Origin: Zygnema cylindricum
Lineage: Eukaryota > Streptophyta > Zygnematophyceae > Zygnematales > Zygnemataceae
Reading direction: 5' to 3'
NCBI GenBank assembly: GCA_037447655.1
Contig: JBBHKE010001632.1
Coordinates: 105,915-169,914 of the forward strand
DNA length: 64,000 bases
In this document: piece after piece, positions 29,100-40,193 of the stretch
Position numbering within the stretch: position 1 is the stretch's first letter
Layout of the letters: each line of letters opens with the position of its first letter
The notes under the pieces: generated by a model
The model's input: only the letters and a program-made list of their open reading frames with translations
Databases searched by the model: none
Told to the model about the DNA's origin: nothing
Program-made: the position numbers and the translations under genes

Positions 29100-31548
29100 T
29101 CACATCATCCACGATTTTTTTGAACTGTTTGTCACAGACTGCCGTGTTCTTCGCTTCACTCTGTCTGATAATGATGTAAAAATATCTACCATACTGTCAT
29201 CCAATATCTTGTCTTTGACAGCCAGCCTCGCAGTACCTCTAGTCGGACTTTCATGTGGTTCTTCCTTTTTTTCAGCTTTTTGTTCTTCTTTAGGCTTTTG
29301 TTGTGCTTTGGGTTTCTTTACTTCTTCGGGCTTTTTTTCTACTTCGGGTTTTTTTACTTCTGGCTTTTTTTCTTCTTCTAGAGTTGCAAGATTTTCGGCA
29401 ACTCCTCTCTTGACAGCACTTCCTACCGCCTTTTTACCTCCAGCGGGTGTTCTTACAAAGACAAACTTAAGGTCAGAGCTCTTCGTTTCTCGGAAGGAGT
29501 ACTCCCCGTCATTGCCAGTAAAAGACTTGAGGGCCTCCACACTAGTAACTCGATTGAGAATTGCATACCGAACAAGCATACCTCGAGCTTTCTTGCAGAG
29601 AACACTCACAATTTTTCCATTCGCCTCCTGAAATACAACCTGAAAGTACAGAAAGGAACACAGTCATGATTTTTCATGCTGGTGAGCTCGCCTATTACAA
29701 ATAGAATCAGAAAGAGTGGTAACACAATCGTTACAATAATAACACCATTCTCACAATCCACAAGCACAATTTTCCCATTCACTCCTGAAATACAACCAGA
29801 GAGTCCAGAAGTGAACAAAGTCTTCATACAGTCTTAATTCTCCATGCTCGGGAGCTTGTCTATAACAACTTGACCTACAAATAGTGATAGCACAATCTCT
29901 ACAATATAGCACCATTCCCAGAGAACACAAAGGAATAAGAACTGGCCGACATTTCAGATAGATTCATTACAGACAAGAGCCATTACAGAGTATCACAAGT
30001 TCAATATGTGATGTGGATATTGTACCTCAACAACTTTAGCGTTTGCTGGTAATAAAGATGTTTTCAGTGCTTTGAAGTACTCAGCAGAAGCCGCATTAAT
30101 CAAAACCAAAGAGTCACCTTCTTTGCTCTCATCCTCATCCTCCATGGCTTTTACAAGGCTTTGTGTGATCCGATCTCCCCAGTACTCATAAAGATCCTTT
30201 CCCTGGTCCGTTTTCAACTTCGAGCCCATGTTAAGACGGTACGGTTGAATCGAGTCAAGAGGCCGAAGGACTCCGTAAAGTCCAGAAAGGATACGGACAT
30301 ATTTCTGAGCCCAACTTAGATCTTCCTGTGTTTGCCAAATATAACCCGGCTGATCAGACAGGCAGGGTTTAAATAACATGAAAGGAAATGAATAAGGCGA
30401 GGGAGTTACAACCAACCAATCAAGACGTGACAGCTAACTCCTGGCTGACCTTCGAAAGAAGCTGTGAATTTTATCAGTCACGTCCATCATCTCATGGTGC
30501 AGAGTGATTTGCTAGGATTTAAAAAAAACTGAACAAAAAGTGGGTGCAGAATTAAGAGGCGAAGAAGCTTGATAATTAAGGGGCTAAAAGAACCATAAAA
30601 CGGAGGAAATTTAAGATATTAGCAAAAAAAATGAAGAACAACACAAACCTAGGAAGCTGGAACTGGCCTTTTCCTCTAACTTCGTCCTCAAAATCCATCC
30701 AGGGAATCAAAAATGAATCAAGGTTTGAAACTGACCACAGACATCTTTGAGGCGGCCCATCCGATGTAGGCGTCACCATTGAAGGCAAGGCAAGCAGCCT
30801 GGCACACCAGCCATAATTGCAAAAAGTTAAAAAACCCTAATCTCATTGAAACAAAAAAACCTAATCTCATTTAAAAAAAAAAAAAAAACTCATCTCGTTG
30901 AATAGGTCAGCTGATTTACAAACCTCCTCATCAGTTAACTGATTAAATCTAATCTTTGGCAATTCTATAAAAAAGGAGATTTACAGACAAATGATGATTC
31001 TATATTCTATAGTGATTCTAAATGTTGGAACACAGTGACTCAAATAGGGACAACAAACTTTTTTGGGTTCTGGAAAATATGTCAACAAATGAGTATGAGG
31101 ACTTGCTCAGTTTGACTCAAAAAACTACAATTCCTGCACATTTTACAACCATGAACCGACTTCCTACTTAATGTTCCCGATCCTTTTCCGGTTAGAAACG
31201 TACCTAGGAAAACGCAAAGCAATACAGCAAGCCCCAAACACTTAAGGACCTAACCAAAACGATGGTAATGTACCAAATTTCCTTCAACGCCATAACAGTT
31301 TCAAGTACAAATCGCAAAAGTAGAAGAAAAACCTTGCATGGCTGATCCTTGAAATTCTTATACCGCTGGAAATTGAGATCTGTCAAGTTCCCGGAAACTT
31401 CCAGCAGCGCCTGAAGCTGAGTCTTGGAAAGCTTTGCCAGCTGTCCCGCCAGCTCATAGGCGCTATGCTTAAACTCCGGATCGTCCTGAGGAGCCACGTG
31501 GCCTTCAAGCATGTCCAGCGCCTTGGCAGGAGACAGGACGAAAAGCAT
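29100..31548 (-). CDS. YaaA/DUF328 (UPF0246) peroxide-stress family protein with extended tail
   Basis: Four exons join in phase into 372 aa: 31548-31333, 30798-30736, 30325-30027/30026 and 29639-29100. Bacterial YaaA lowers free iron damage during H2O2 stress and binds DNA. The fold's markers are present: LSPAKALD (5-12), AFNGDAYIG (about 77-85), LSGLYGVLRPLD (106-117), INAASAEYF (about 169-177) and KKARG (209-213). The family's usual end is near residue 257. A further ~115 residues follow: a Lys/Pro/Glu-rich stretch (about 281-321) and a basic Ser/Thr tail. The start at 31548 was chosen because MLFVLSPAK aligns with the family start. An upstream in-frame ATG at 31569 would add seven residues. 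No transit peptide is obvious. The role in eukaryotes is unknown to me. Confidence 0.88.
29609..29830 (-). repeat. Intronic duplication of the YaaA exon 4 acceptor region
   Basis: The acceptor and first ~30 coding bases of exon 4 (around 29609-29645) are repeated with substitutions at about 29768-29805 inside intron 3. Both copies contain CACAATTTT, CCATTC, CTCCTGAAATACAACC. In the intronic copy the acceptor CAG has become CTG, so it should not splice. Confidence 0.65.
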
Positions 31549-31887
31549 GACTACGGAGAGAAAGTGCAAATGAGAGAGAGGGAAAGAGAGAGAGAGATGA
31601 CCTAAATTTTGAAAGTTGGATAGTTGCCAGGTCCAAACTCCATATTGACAAACCCTAGCCTATTCCCACAGGAGCATTTGATTTTCCGAAAACTCATCGG
31701 AAAACGTACACGCTTCGACGTCATCAAACATAGGCGCGAAAGCAAACCTGCAGTATTGAATGTTCGAAGGACGACGACGGTGGTTCAAACTTCAAAGTCC
31801 TGCAGTTGTTTTGCGCGAGTACGATGAAATAGCCGTTCGGATGTTGTTTTGGCTACGTCAGCTTTTCGGTGAAATACGCGACTTTAA
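31549..31887. other. 5' flank of the YaaA-like gene
   Basis: This is the probable promoter and 5' UTR. A short (GA)n run lies at 31570-31595. No other feature is supported. Confidence 0.5.
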
Positions 31888-32164
31888 GGGTAACCTTCCA
31901 TCAGGCGAAAAGTGGGGTTGTTTACTGGAGAAAGTACCCTTCCGTATTAGGCCGTACTGTTTTTTTTTTTTTTTGCTTTGCCCTTTTTCTAAAAGGGCGA
32001 GTTTTCAAACTTTTCACCAAGACCAGTTTTAAAGTCAATTGCGTGAAGCTGCTTTTAGCCTTTTACCATAGAATACTGTAAATACTGTGGCATCCGTATT
32101 ACCTTCAACTTCTCAATGCTGGATTTGACAACATAGATCCCCTCCCCCTTCCTCTCCTTCGAAC

Positions 32165-34954
32165 CTCTTTCATGCCACGTCGCCCACCTAAGCCATAGGA
32201 TGTCCAGCCTCTTATTGTCGAGCAATTCACTTAGGTCATGCCGATGAGCTTTCTCGAGCGGTTCGGGCCCTGTAGCCATTCACCCCTGCTCCCCGATCTT
32301 CTTCCACCATTGAGGTCCTTCGAGCTCTCCACCCCCCTTGCACCTTCCCCTTTACCCCCTTCCATCCATGCCTTTGAGCCTTTTGAGAGTTTTACTTTAG
32401 ATCGAGAGGTTTTCATTAAGGCCCTTAGCTCTTCTCCTCACCTTTCAACGGCACAGTGTATAAGTTGTTTCGCGATGTTTTGCCCCTTGAATCGGGTGCC
32501 CGGGATTTCAATATGTTTTTTTGAGTATGTTCTCTTATAGCTAGTGGGGATGTGCCCCCTCGGATTTGTGATCTTCTCACGGCGTCCCGCCCTGTGGCAT
32601 TCGACAAACCTAATGGAAGGATCCGACCCTATTGCCGTGGGAGAGGTTTTATACAGATTGGTGGCTTGTGCAATATGTCTCCAGCTCCAGCCAGCTTTCC
32701 ATGATTATTTCTCTCCTCATCAGTTTGGAGTGGCCACGAAAGGAGGTTGTGAGGCCGTCGTCCACGGGATTCGGGCTTTGTTGGATGTACATCCGGATTG
32801 GTTAGTTCTTCAGGTCGACGTTTCAAATGTATTCAATACGGTGGATCGGAACGTGATTTTTTCAGGGCTAATGGCGGCTCCATCTTCGATTGTCCAATTA
32901 TTCCCCTTTGTGAGGGCTTTCTATTCTTTGACAAGCAACCTTTCCTTCTCAACCAACGGTGATCTCATTCCTCTCTTCTCTGCAACTGGCACTCGACCCT
33001 CTAGGCGGACCTTTGTTCGCCCTCGCCCATTACCGGGCCCTTCGTGCTTCCGCAACCGCCTTTCCTTCTTGCCTTTTCCCTTCAGTTGCAAATGATACGC
33101 ACATTATTGGGCCTAGAGAACAAGTCGTGTTGGCATATGATTTTTTCAAGGAATGTTTAGCCGAACTCAACCTTTCAGTCCAGCCTTCGAAGTGTGTTAT
33201 TTGGTCTCCTCACGATATTCTACTTTCCTTTACTCCCCCTCTTGGTTTACAAACCCCTTCTCCCTCTGATGGCATTCGTGTGCTTGGTTGCCCCCTTGGT
33301 TCGGATACTTTCATTACCCAATTCCTTGATGATGCTTTATAGACAGATTTGGCCCAGGTGGACGACCTTCCTCACCTTCCCCACCCCCAAGTGACTTTTG
33401 CTATGTTAAGCATGTGTTTTCCCCACCGCCCTTCTTACCTTACTCGTACTTCCCCTCCCACCTCGACGTTTGTCGCCTCTCCTTCGGCTTTTGACGATCG
33501 CCTCATGGACGTCCTCCGCACTTTGTTAGGTCGTGGGGCATTCGATCGCGAGTCTAGGCCCTCAGCCCGCATTCAGGCAACCCTCCTTGTCTTGCTTGGA
33601 GAGTGGGGTATATTATCGATTGCTCGTGTTGCTCGCGCTGCCTATTTGGGAAGTTGGTGCCTTATTGCTTCTACTCTTGTTTCTCGTTTCTTAGCTGGGG
33701 ACACCCCCGTTCTAGCTACCGTGGCCCCCCGTGTTTCAAACGGAGATTCGCGTTCCAACGGTCTCTATTGGACGCGCAACGTTCTCTTCATCCCCATGCC
33801 TTAGTGGATGTGATAACTATCTCCACCCTTGTTACAAAATCCGTTGAGCTTGTCTTGGAATCAATTTCCGATCAGGTTGTCGCCGCCATTAAATCCGAGC
33901 TTCTCAAAGCGCTTCCCTCTGATTCTTCGCGTGCCTGTCTTCTATCTTATGGTGGACCAGGTTTTAGATCTTGGCTTTTGACTACACCTATTTTATCCAC
34001 TCTCCGATTCTCACCTGCCCAGTTCACCACCGTCGTCCGATTTCGCCTTGGCCTCCCCCATCCTCCTTTACTTGGCTCTCTTGTTTGTGCATGTGGTCGT
34101 GTCTTGGGGCCCGATAGTGTCCATTTGCTTCGTTGCTCCCATGGGGGAGATTTGATCCAGGCGCTTGACACTATTCGCGACGCTGTTGTGACTATCGCTT
34201 TGGAGGGGGGCTTTTCTGTGCGTCGGGAGGTTTCTCACATTATTCCCTCGCGTCGGATCGATGCTGTTTTGCTTGATGGTGCCCGTCCCATTTTCGGTGA
34301 TATTGTTTTAGCAAACCCTACTTTTGTTACGGTTGTTGGCCAGGCGGCTCGACATGTTGGGGTGGCAACTCGTGATGCCCCTAAGGCGAAGGAGCGTGAT
34401 TATGCTCACCGGGACCCTATGGATGACTCTATTCTGAAGGCGGTCGAGGTCTTTGGTTGTTTGGGTGTTGCAATGGATGAGTTTCTCCGTACTTGCGCTC
34501 AACGTGCTTTCGAGCGGCGAGGACTTGGGAGCCCTCCTCCTTCGCTCCTTACTTCTTTTTATCGTCAATGCTTATCTGTGGCTTTACAGCGAGTGCAGAC
34601 TTCTATTCTCCTCCAATCGGCTATCGGGGTTATGGATCGTCGTCGTGTTCCGGACTTCTCTCAACGTGCTCCCCCGGGCTGGGGGGACTTACAGGGTTGC
34701 TTTTCGTAGAATTTTAAGTGAGTTGGGGTTGGGATTGTAGTTTTGGTTTTGTGAGTTGTCGTGCTTTTCATTTTGGGGTTTGGGTGCTTTTATTTGCCTT
34801 GTTGTTATTTTCTTTTTTGTTGTTGTGCCCCCGTCGCTCTCCTTGGTTTTTATTGTCCTGGTAGTCTTTCGGTTTTGGCCATGCCACCCCTTTTGTACCC
34901 CCGGACTCAGATGGTTTACCATCGTGCTTTTTAATTTATCCTGCATCTGACCGA
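32165..34954 (+). pseudogene. LINE copy 3 with 11-bp target-site duplication
   Basis: This 5'-truncated LINE begins at the point equivalent to 6412 of copy 2. It is bounded by CTCCTTCGAAC at 32154-32164 and 34955-34965. RT motifs visible are VDVSNVFNTVDR (32815) and a motif-C region reading VANDTHIIGP (about 33088), so the catalytic aspartate pair is damaged. An 8-nt net loss near 32996 breaks motif B. The C-terminal frame (33603-34709) keeps CACGRVLGPDSVHLLRC, RRIDAVLLDGA, FGDIVLANPT and KERDYA. The 3' UTR matches that of copy 2 and ends GTGCTTTTTAATTTATCCT. The corresponding empty site lies at 40342-40352. Confidence 0.85.
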
Positions 34955-34969
34955 CTCCTTCGAACTGTA

Positions 34970-35186
34970 CACCTTGAATCGCTATTAGGGTTAATAATTT
35001 TTTCGCCATTTAAAACATATTTTCTCCGTACACACTTGTACGATTTTCAATTTGAGTTCGCCAATCGGAAGCTGAGAATCTTACCTTTCAATCGCAACTG
35101 CCAGATCCACAATCAGACATGTGTGTTAAGAAAAAAGATGTTTTAAGAGACGAAAAAAACATCAACACTAGTAGTGATTCAGGGTG
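34970..35186. mobile_element. Short TIR element (217 bp), copied with the segment
   Basis: The ends CACCTTGAATCGCTATTAGG and CACTAGTAGTGATTCAGGGTG are inverted and flanked by TA. Its twin at 40357-40573 has the same length, so it was already present before the segment was copied. Confidence 0.7.
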
Positions 35187-35566
35187 TATTGTAATGATGT
35201 ATCGAGCTGTACTGTACGGAGGAACAATCTGCGTTTCAACTCTTTCCGCAAATTAAACATATGCGAAGAAAGTTTTGCTTTAAATACTGGAGCTCACAAT
35301 ATTCATTCTGTTTGTGTTGATTGTCCACCGTCCGTTTCGAACAGTGTTATTCTCTAATAAGCCCGATTGGACGTCCTAAAGGACAATGAAGCTTTAAAAT
35401 GATTAACGATATCATGACTTTTCCTCGGAAATAGTGTGAACAAAAGAGTTGTGCTCAAGGTATTGATGCCAAAGGATCTGGTATGTGCACTGAACTCATG
35501 TATTGGTTTCCCAAATCGCCCAATAACTGCCTTACTGTACGTACCTTTTCTGTGCCTCAAGCATAC

Positions 35567-35678
35567 ATTGACTTTTGGCAAACACAAACAGGTCATTGCT
35601 TTAGTGAGGCTCTGTGTTTATGATTGACTTTTGGCAAACACAAACAGGTCATTGCTTTAGTGAGGCGCTGTGTTTATG
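35567..35678. repeat. 56-bp tandem duplication
   Basis: The unit beginning ATTGACTTTTGGCAAACACA occurs twice here, at 35567 and 35623. The equivalent place in the 40.9-41.0 kb paralogue has one unit. Confidence 0.8.
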
Positions 35679-36373
35679 ATTGTTGCTGCGACAAGCCATA
35701 ATCTCATTGTTCTCCAGCATTATGAGGGGATTCACCAATGAACCCAGTGATGCATACCGATCAAAATCACAAACAATAAATGCAATTTCAATTATGTCGT
35801 ATTATGTCATATCGAGAAGTGCATTTGTCGATGTTTATCAACTTATCCGATACTTTTTGATATCACGATAATTTTCGACAGTCGACTGATCTTTTTTAAA
35901 CTTCAGGTGTTTTAAATTTGTAGGCGATGTACGCAAGGTACGAAATGCACGAAAAGTAAAAAATGTACATTTCCCATATTTGTTCAAGTATAGTGGCGAA
36001 CCAAATATAGGAGTCCCCTTCAAATAAAGTCCCATAGGTAACTTTGCATTCTCATTTGTGAACACTTTTGCCACATCCTCTCGTGACACAATTACACAAA
36101 CAGAAACCTCATCTCGCTTTTTCACAGTTCATTAATAAAAAAGTCGTCGCAACTTGTTCACACCATAATTACACTTGCTTCTTCCCTGGACACTTCTATA
36201 TACAGCCCTTCTGCTATACTTACAACTTCCACAAAAATACTCTAAACAACGTGACAATTGACGACTTAAAACTACTTGTCCCTCAACTACTACGACTTTT
36301 TTCCGGGTTCTTAGAATTTTAGGTTCTAGGGCTTGCAGGGTTTTTAGGGTTTTCCGGGTTTTTCAGGTGCCAT

Positions 36374-36552
36374 TTACCTGAACAGATCTTTTACTAATTC
36401 TCTACCAACAATTACTGTTGCCCCTCCAATCACAGCCATAAGAGTAAACCGTCCTCCGGGAACAATGGGCTTCGTGGACGGCGGTAAACAACGAGAAGAA
36501 TATCGCTCCGACCAAGCCATGGCCGCAGGAATAATGCCGAAAAGGACGAGAA
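36374..36552 (-). pseudogene. Copied last exon of the Trp/Tyr permease
   Basis: This segment is nearly identical to permease exon 11 (41720-41898), including the acceptor, about 70 bp of the preceding intron, and an open frame with IIPAAMAWSERY and PGGRFTLMAV. Only a handful of differences are seen (for example L to M and a final FR instead of FG). No other permease exon accompanies it, so it cannot make a transporter. It lies within the TIR-bounded block at 31888-38034. Whether it is transcribed or spliced into anything is unknown. Confidence 0.85.
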
Positions 36553-36628
36553 CTGTAAGAAACACAATGTTAAGCTTTAATAAAGACGCACGATGGTAAA
36601 CAGTCTGAGTACATAGGAAAAAAAAAAA

Positions 36629-36638
36629 NNNNNNNNNN
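36629..36638. other. Assembly gap (10 N)
   Basis: Ten Ns follow a poly-A run at exactly the point where similarity to the permease intron stops. Confidence 1.
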
Positions 36639-38014
36639 AATGCAGTTGTATTTGCAGCGCTACACCAATTACAACGGCATGCTGTTTCGCGGCTACTGAG
36701 TTTAGGCAGACATGTTTTGGTAGGAACTGCAGCATCCGGCGCCCAGTTAATAGCGCTAGTGAAACAGCAGCAGCGACATGACATGTGGCGGTTAGCGATA
36801 ATCGCACATCCAAAGTAATCGCATATGTTTATTAATGGCACCACATTCGATAAATTCTTAAACTTTTAAAACCTTTTATTACGATCGCGACAATTGACCC
36901 GCGGCCTACGACGTCAAGGATGGTTTTGTACGGACGGATTTGAGTCATCGGCGCTTTGTCGTACGGCAACATTAACCACATCGCGACGTTTATGTTGACG
37001 TAAGTTGGCGTCAAGGGCGATTCACGTCCAAACAAATTTGACGTCACGCCAAAATGTCGTGTTATCAATACCGTAGAGTACAGTAACGTATTGTATCGTA
37101 CTTTTAATTTTTGCGCGTGCGATTTGTCACATCACGCCACGCTGTCGTGTTCTCAATTATCCGTACACAACCGGAAACGGATTGATACGTGGAGTACATG
37201 TAACAACTACGAAAAATTGTGACGCTCCTATTGGTCCGCGTGTACAAAAACAATAGGCCCTTGACAATCAAAGGGCAAAGCACCGGGTCGCCCGCGACTA
37301 TTATTTACAAAAGATGTTTACTAAAAATATGTTGAGATTCTCCAGACTTCTTGGCGAAAAAAACCACCGTCCGATTTTCAATTTTCGACGCAAACGCCCC
37401 TTGTTTCCAGTACCTAGCTAGTCTCCTCCGACTGTCCTCGGGAGGAGAGTTAGCGATTACAGGACGCGTGTATTGGACCACTTGTAAATACGTCAATCCA
37501 TGACGGACGTTAAGTTGTAAAGTTACATGTGGCAAATGGCGTGTACCTTCTGACGTAAAAAAAACCACCCTGTTCGACGACAAACTCTGTTCGCCGACAA
37601 AATCTTGGTCACCGGACATCCTATCACGCCTCGTTCATAAATGTGCACAATCAAGTTGGTACAGCGATAATGCATTCACGTACAAAATGGTACATTCTTC
37701 GACATTTGTACAAACTTTAATTTTGCAACGGTTTTAGTGGCCGCTCGTACGACGACAACCCTAAGAACGTTGAGATTGTACATTACTGTAGCGTGACGCT
37801 ACTAAGATATTTTAATCGGCGTCTATCCGTATACATACTTATTAACGATTTTGTCCTTTTCGAAATGATGATTATTCCCGGGCGGCTCAACAAGATCCTA
37901 CGTGGTACCAATCGCAATCTAACAAGTCAGCAATTTTAGCTTCACTGGCACGACCTGATGGAAGGGTGTTACAAATTTTACTGCCGGTAAACGTGATCGT
38001 ACAATTACTGGGAA
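36639..38014. other. Unassigned interior of the TIR-bounded block
   Basis: The sequence is rich in GTACG and TGACGT-like words and carries no recognisable gene. A 104-aa minus-strand ORF at 37305-37619 (starting MSGDQDFVGEQ) has no family I recognise and may be noise. Confidence 0.4.
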
Positions 38015-38444
38015 CGCCTGATGGAAGGTTACCCTAACCCGACTTCAATATCCGGCAATATTTTGAGGAAGCTCGTTTATACAGTTTTCATAGAAAGCCG
38101 TACATTATTCCAACGTCCATTTGTTGCGGAAGTGAATTTTTTTCCGGTGGGAATAGGCTATGAATGAAAGGATCGTCGTTCGACAAATAGAAAAAAAAAA
38201 TCGCACGTACAAAGGATTTTAAAAGTTTCATATTATTATCATAATTCGGAAAATCATTGGAATGGGAAATGCTCCTGTGGGAAGATGGAGTGGATACCTA
38301 ACGGTTACCCCTCAGGAGAGCGAGAATATGTACGGCAGCCCGTTCTTCTGTTGAATTTAGCACGTTTAGATGTCGTACGTAAAAATCCGCACCTGAGCGT
38401 CACTGACGCATCTTAAAGTCTATTGGTGCTGCGCACAATTCTGA

Positions 38445-39430
38445 GGGTACTTTCCCATGTGCTAAAGTTACAGTTATTTTGTGTCGTTTTCCCCTATAAC
38501 TTGTAAAAAAACGAGAAAATCTGCAGCCGTACGAAAAAAATGAAATTGCGTTACTTCAAAACTTTATATGTACTGCATTTTGTGGTCTAGCGCGATGCAG
38601 TTTGTCGTCTAGCGCGTTTAGCCCTACTTTCGCGTCCTTCAAACTCATCTTCAAACTATATATAAAATCACCTCGCGAGGTGATTTTAAATGAAGTTCCA
38701 TGAGGTGAGCGAATAGGCAGATTTTGTCGCACATGTCGGAAGTTTTTTACAATTTTTGTGCGCGGAGTACCAAAAAAAAAACCCACAACACGTTTCCAAC
38801 CTATACGTACTGTTTTCCGTGCGCTTTTTTCCGTCCAAGGGCCGTGGAGGGGTCTCAACCAACGGACGTCATTTCGCGAAAGCGAAGTTCGTGAAAGTGC
38901 CTCTCTCTCTCTCCCTCTCCCACTACCGCGTATATCTCATCATTCTTGCAATGAAAAACGTCAAAATGGTATCGAATGAAAGATCTCTAAAAATGATTTC
39001 TTTTTACTATCTGTGGGCATATTTTGATGGCAAGTAGAGTGAGAGAGGACAAAAAAACACAATCGAGAAGCCATGGTAGAAAGTTTTAGAATTTGTGACG
39101 TCGGCGCTGTCATAGTTGAGCGTGACGTCATAATGTCACAAACCCTAAACATCTACAATGCCTCAATGTCGACAATGTGGCGTACAGACATTACGAAGTG
39201 ACAGAAAATGTACAGCGTGCGAGTGGACGTCTGGAATTTAAGCCGAGTGGATGTTTCGCAACATTTTGTGTACCGTTTATCTGTCACATGTTCGTACATG
39301 TCTACGCTTGTCACTTTTTAAAGTAACAAGTTATTTACGCTTACATCGGAATGCTCTGAAAGTATTACAAAGAATCTTCGGTAGAAACAAAGTTACAAGA
39401 TTAAAGTTTCGGATACAAGGGAAAGTGCCC
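38445..39430. mobile_element. Second copy of the GGGTACTT TIR element
   Basis: The left end is GGGTACTTTCCCATGT and the right end (reverse complement) GGGCACTTTCCCTTGTATCC. The flanks TGA and TAA differ at one base. The right arm and interior match 21393-22656, including the 24-bp palindrome at 38664-38687. The left arm is shortened, so the copy is about 280 bp shorter. It has no coding capacity. Confidence 0.65.
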
Positions 39431-39573
39431 TAACTTCGGTTAATACTAGGAAGCGCGATGCATGCCAAGCGCTTAGAACGCTCCAAACGCACGGTTTGGC
39501 GGAGAACCAAGACGGAGGGCTCGAGGCCGTACGATATTTATCCAAGTAATGTACCTTCGAGCTGGCTACAGTA

Positions 39574-40111
39574 CACCGCCAATCGTTATTAGCGTGTAAG
39601 TTTTTTTAGCGTATAAAAATAATTACCGTGGTGTACGCTATTTAAGAATTTGAAAATTTTGGAAAAAATCATACATTCTAATTGTTTGATTATGGTAATT
39701 TGGATCTTTGAAAAAAAAAATGTCGGTCGCAAACATGCTTACACTAATATAGGTCTCCGTACAAAATCTGACAAATCGTACACAAATCGTACATTCACAC
39801 GGTCGAAACGCGGCTGTCGGACGAATATGTGCGAGCGGGATTTTTTACGACCTGGTTTTTTTCCTTTTTAGAACGCACATTCTCATGCGTCCGCGGTTAC
39901 TAAAACTAATTTATTGTATTTTTTAACTTATAAAGGTACATTTATGTACGGTCTGACACTGACCGTACACCACTCTATTTAAGAGACAACGTACTGAAAA
40001 TAACCCTAAATAGAATAAAGAAAAAAATAGAATGAACTACACTAATGGAGAATAAAAAAAAAAAAAGTGGGACGGAATTAGCGTACATAACGCTAATAAC
40101 GATTGGCGGTG
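39574..40111 (+). mobile_element. CACCGCC TIR element, full-length copy A (538 bp)
   Basis: The ends CACCGCCAATCGTTATTAG and CTAATAACGATTGGCGGTG are inverted and flanked by TA. The interior contains a hairpin TGTACGGTC / GACCGTACA at 39945-39969. Copies B (49341-49868, opposite orientation) and C (60374-60908) share the interior. It has no ORF of note. Confidence 0.85.
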
Positions 40112-40193
40112 TACTGTACTATACTTGAGGATACAGTACGGTACAGTACAGCTAAAGCTACAGTACTGTATAGAAAATATCAGGTTATCTGAC

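Larger units (their letters stand above)
31888..38034. mobile_element. TIR-bounded block carrying a copied permease exon (Pack-type candidate)
   Basis: The ends are perfect 20-bp inverted repeats: GGGTAACCTTCCATCAGGCG at 31888-31907 and its complement at 38015-38034. Both are flanked by TAA (31885-31887, 38035-38037). A second, weaker inverted pair (CCCTTCC...AGGCCG-like at about 31937; CCTGATGGAAGGG at 37956) lies 50-60 bp inside. The GGG start and 3-bp duplication suggest PIF/Harbinger (inference). Inside, 31996-32164 plus 34966-36628 match 40194-41974, which is the last permease exon with part of its intron and its 3' flank. A LINE (32165-34954) interrupts that copy. No transposase is visible. 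A 10-N gap sits at the inner edge of the copied segment. Confidence 0.6.
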
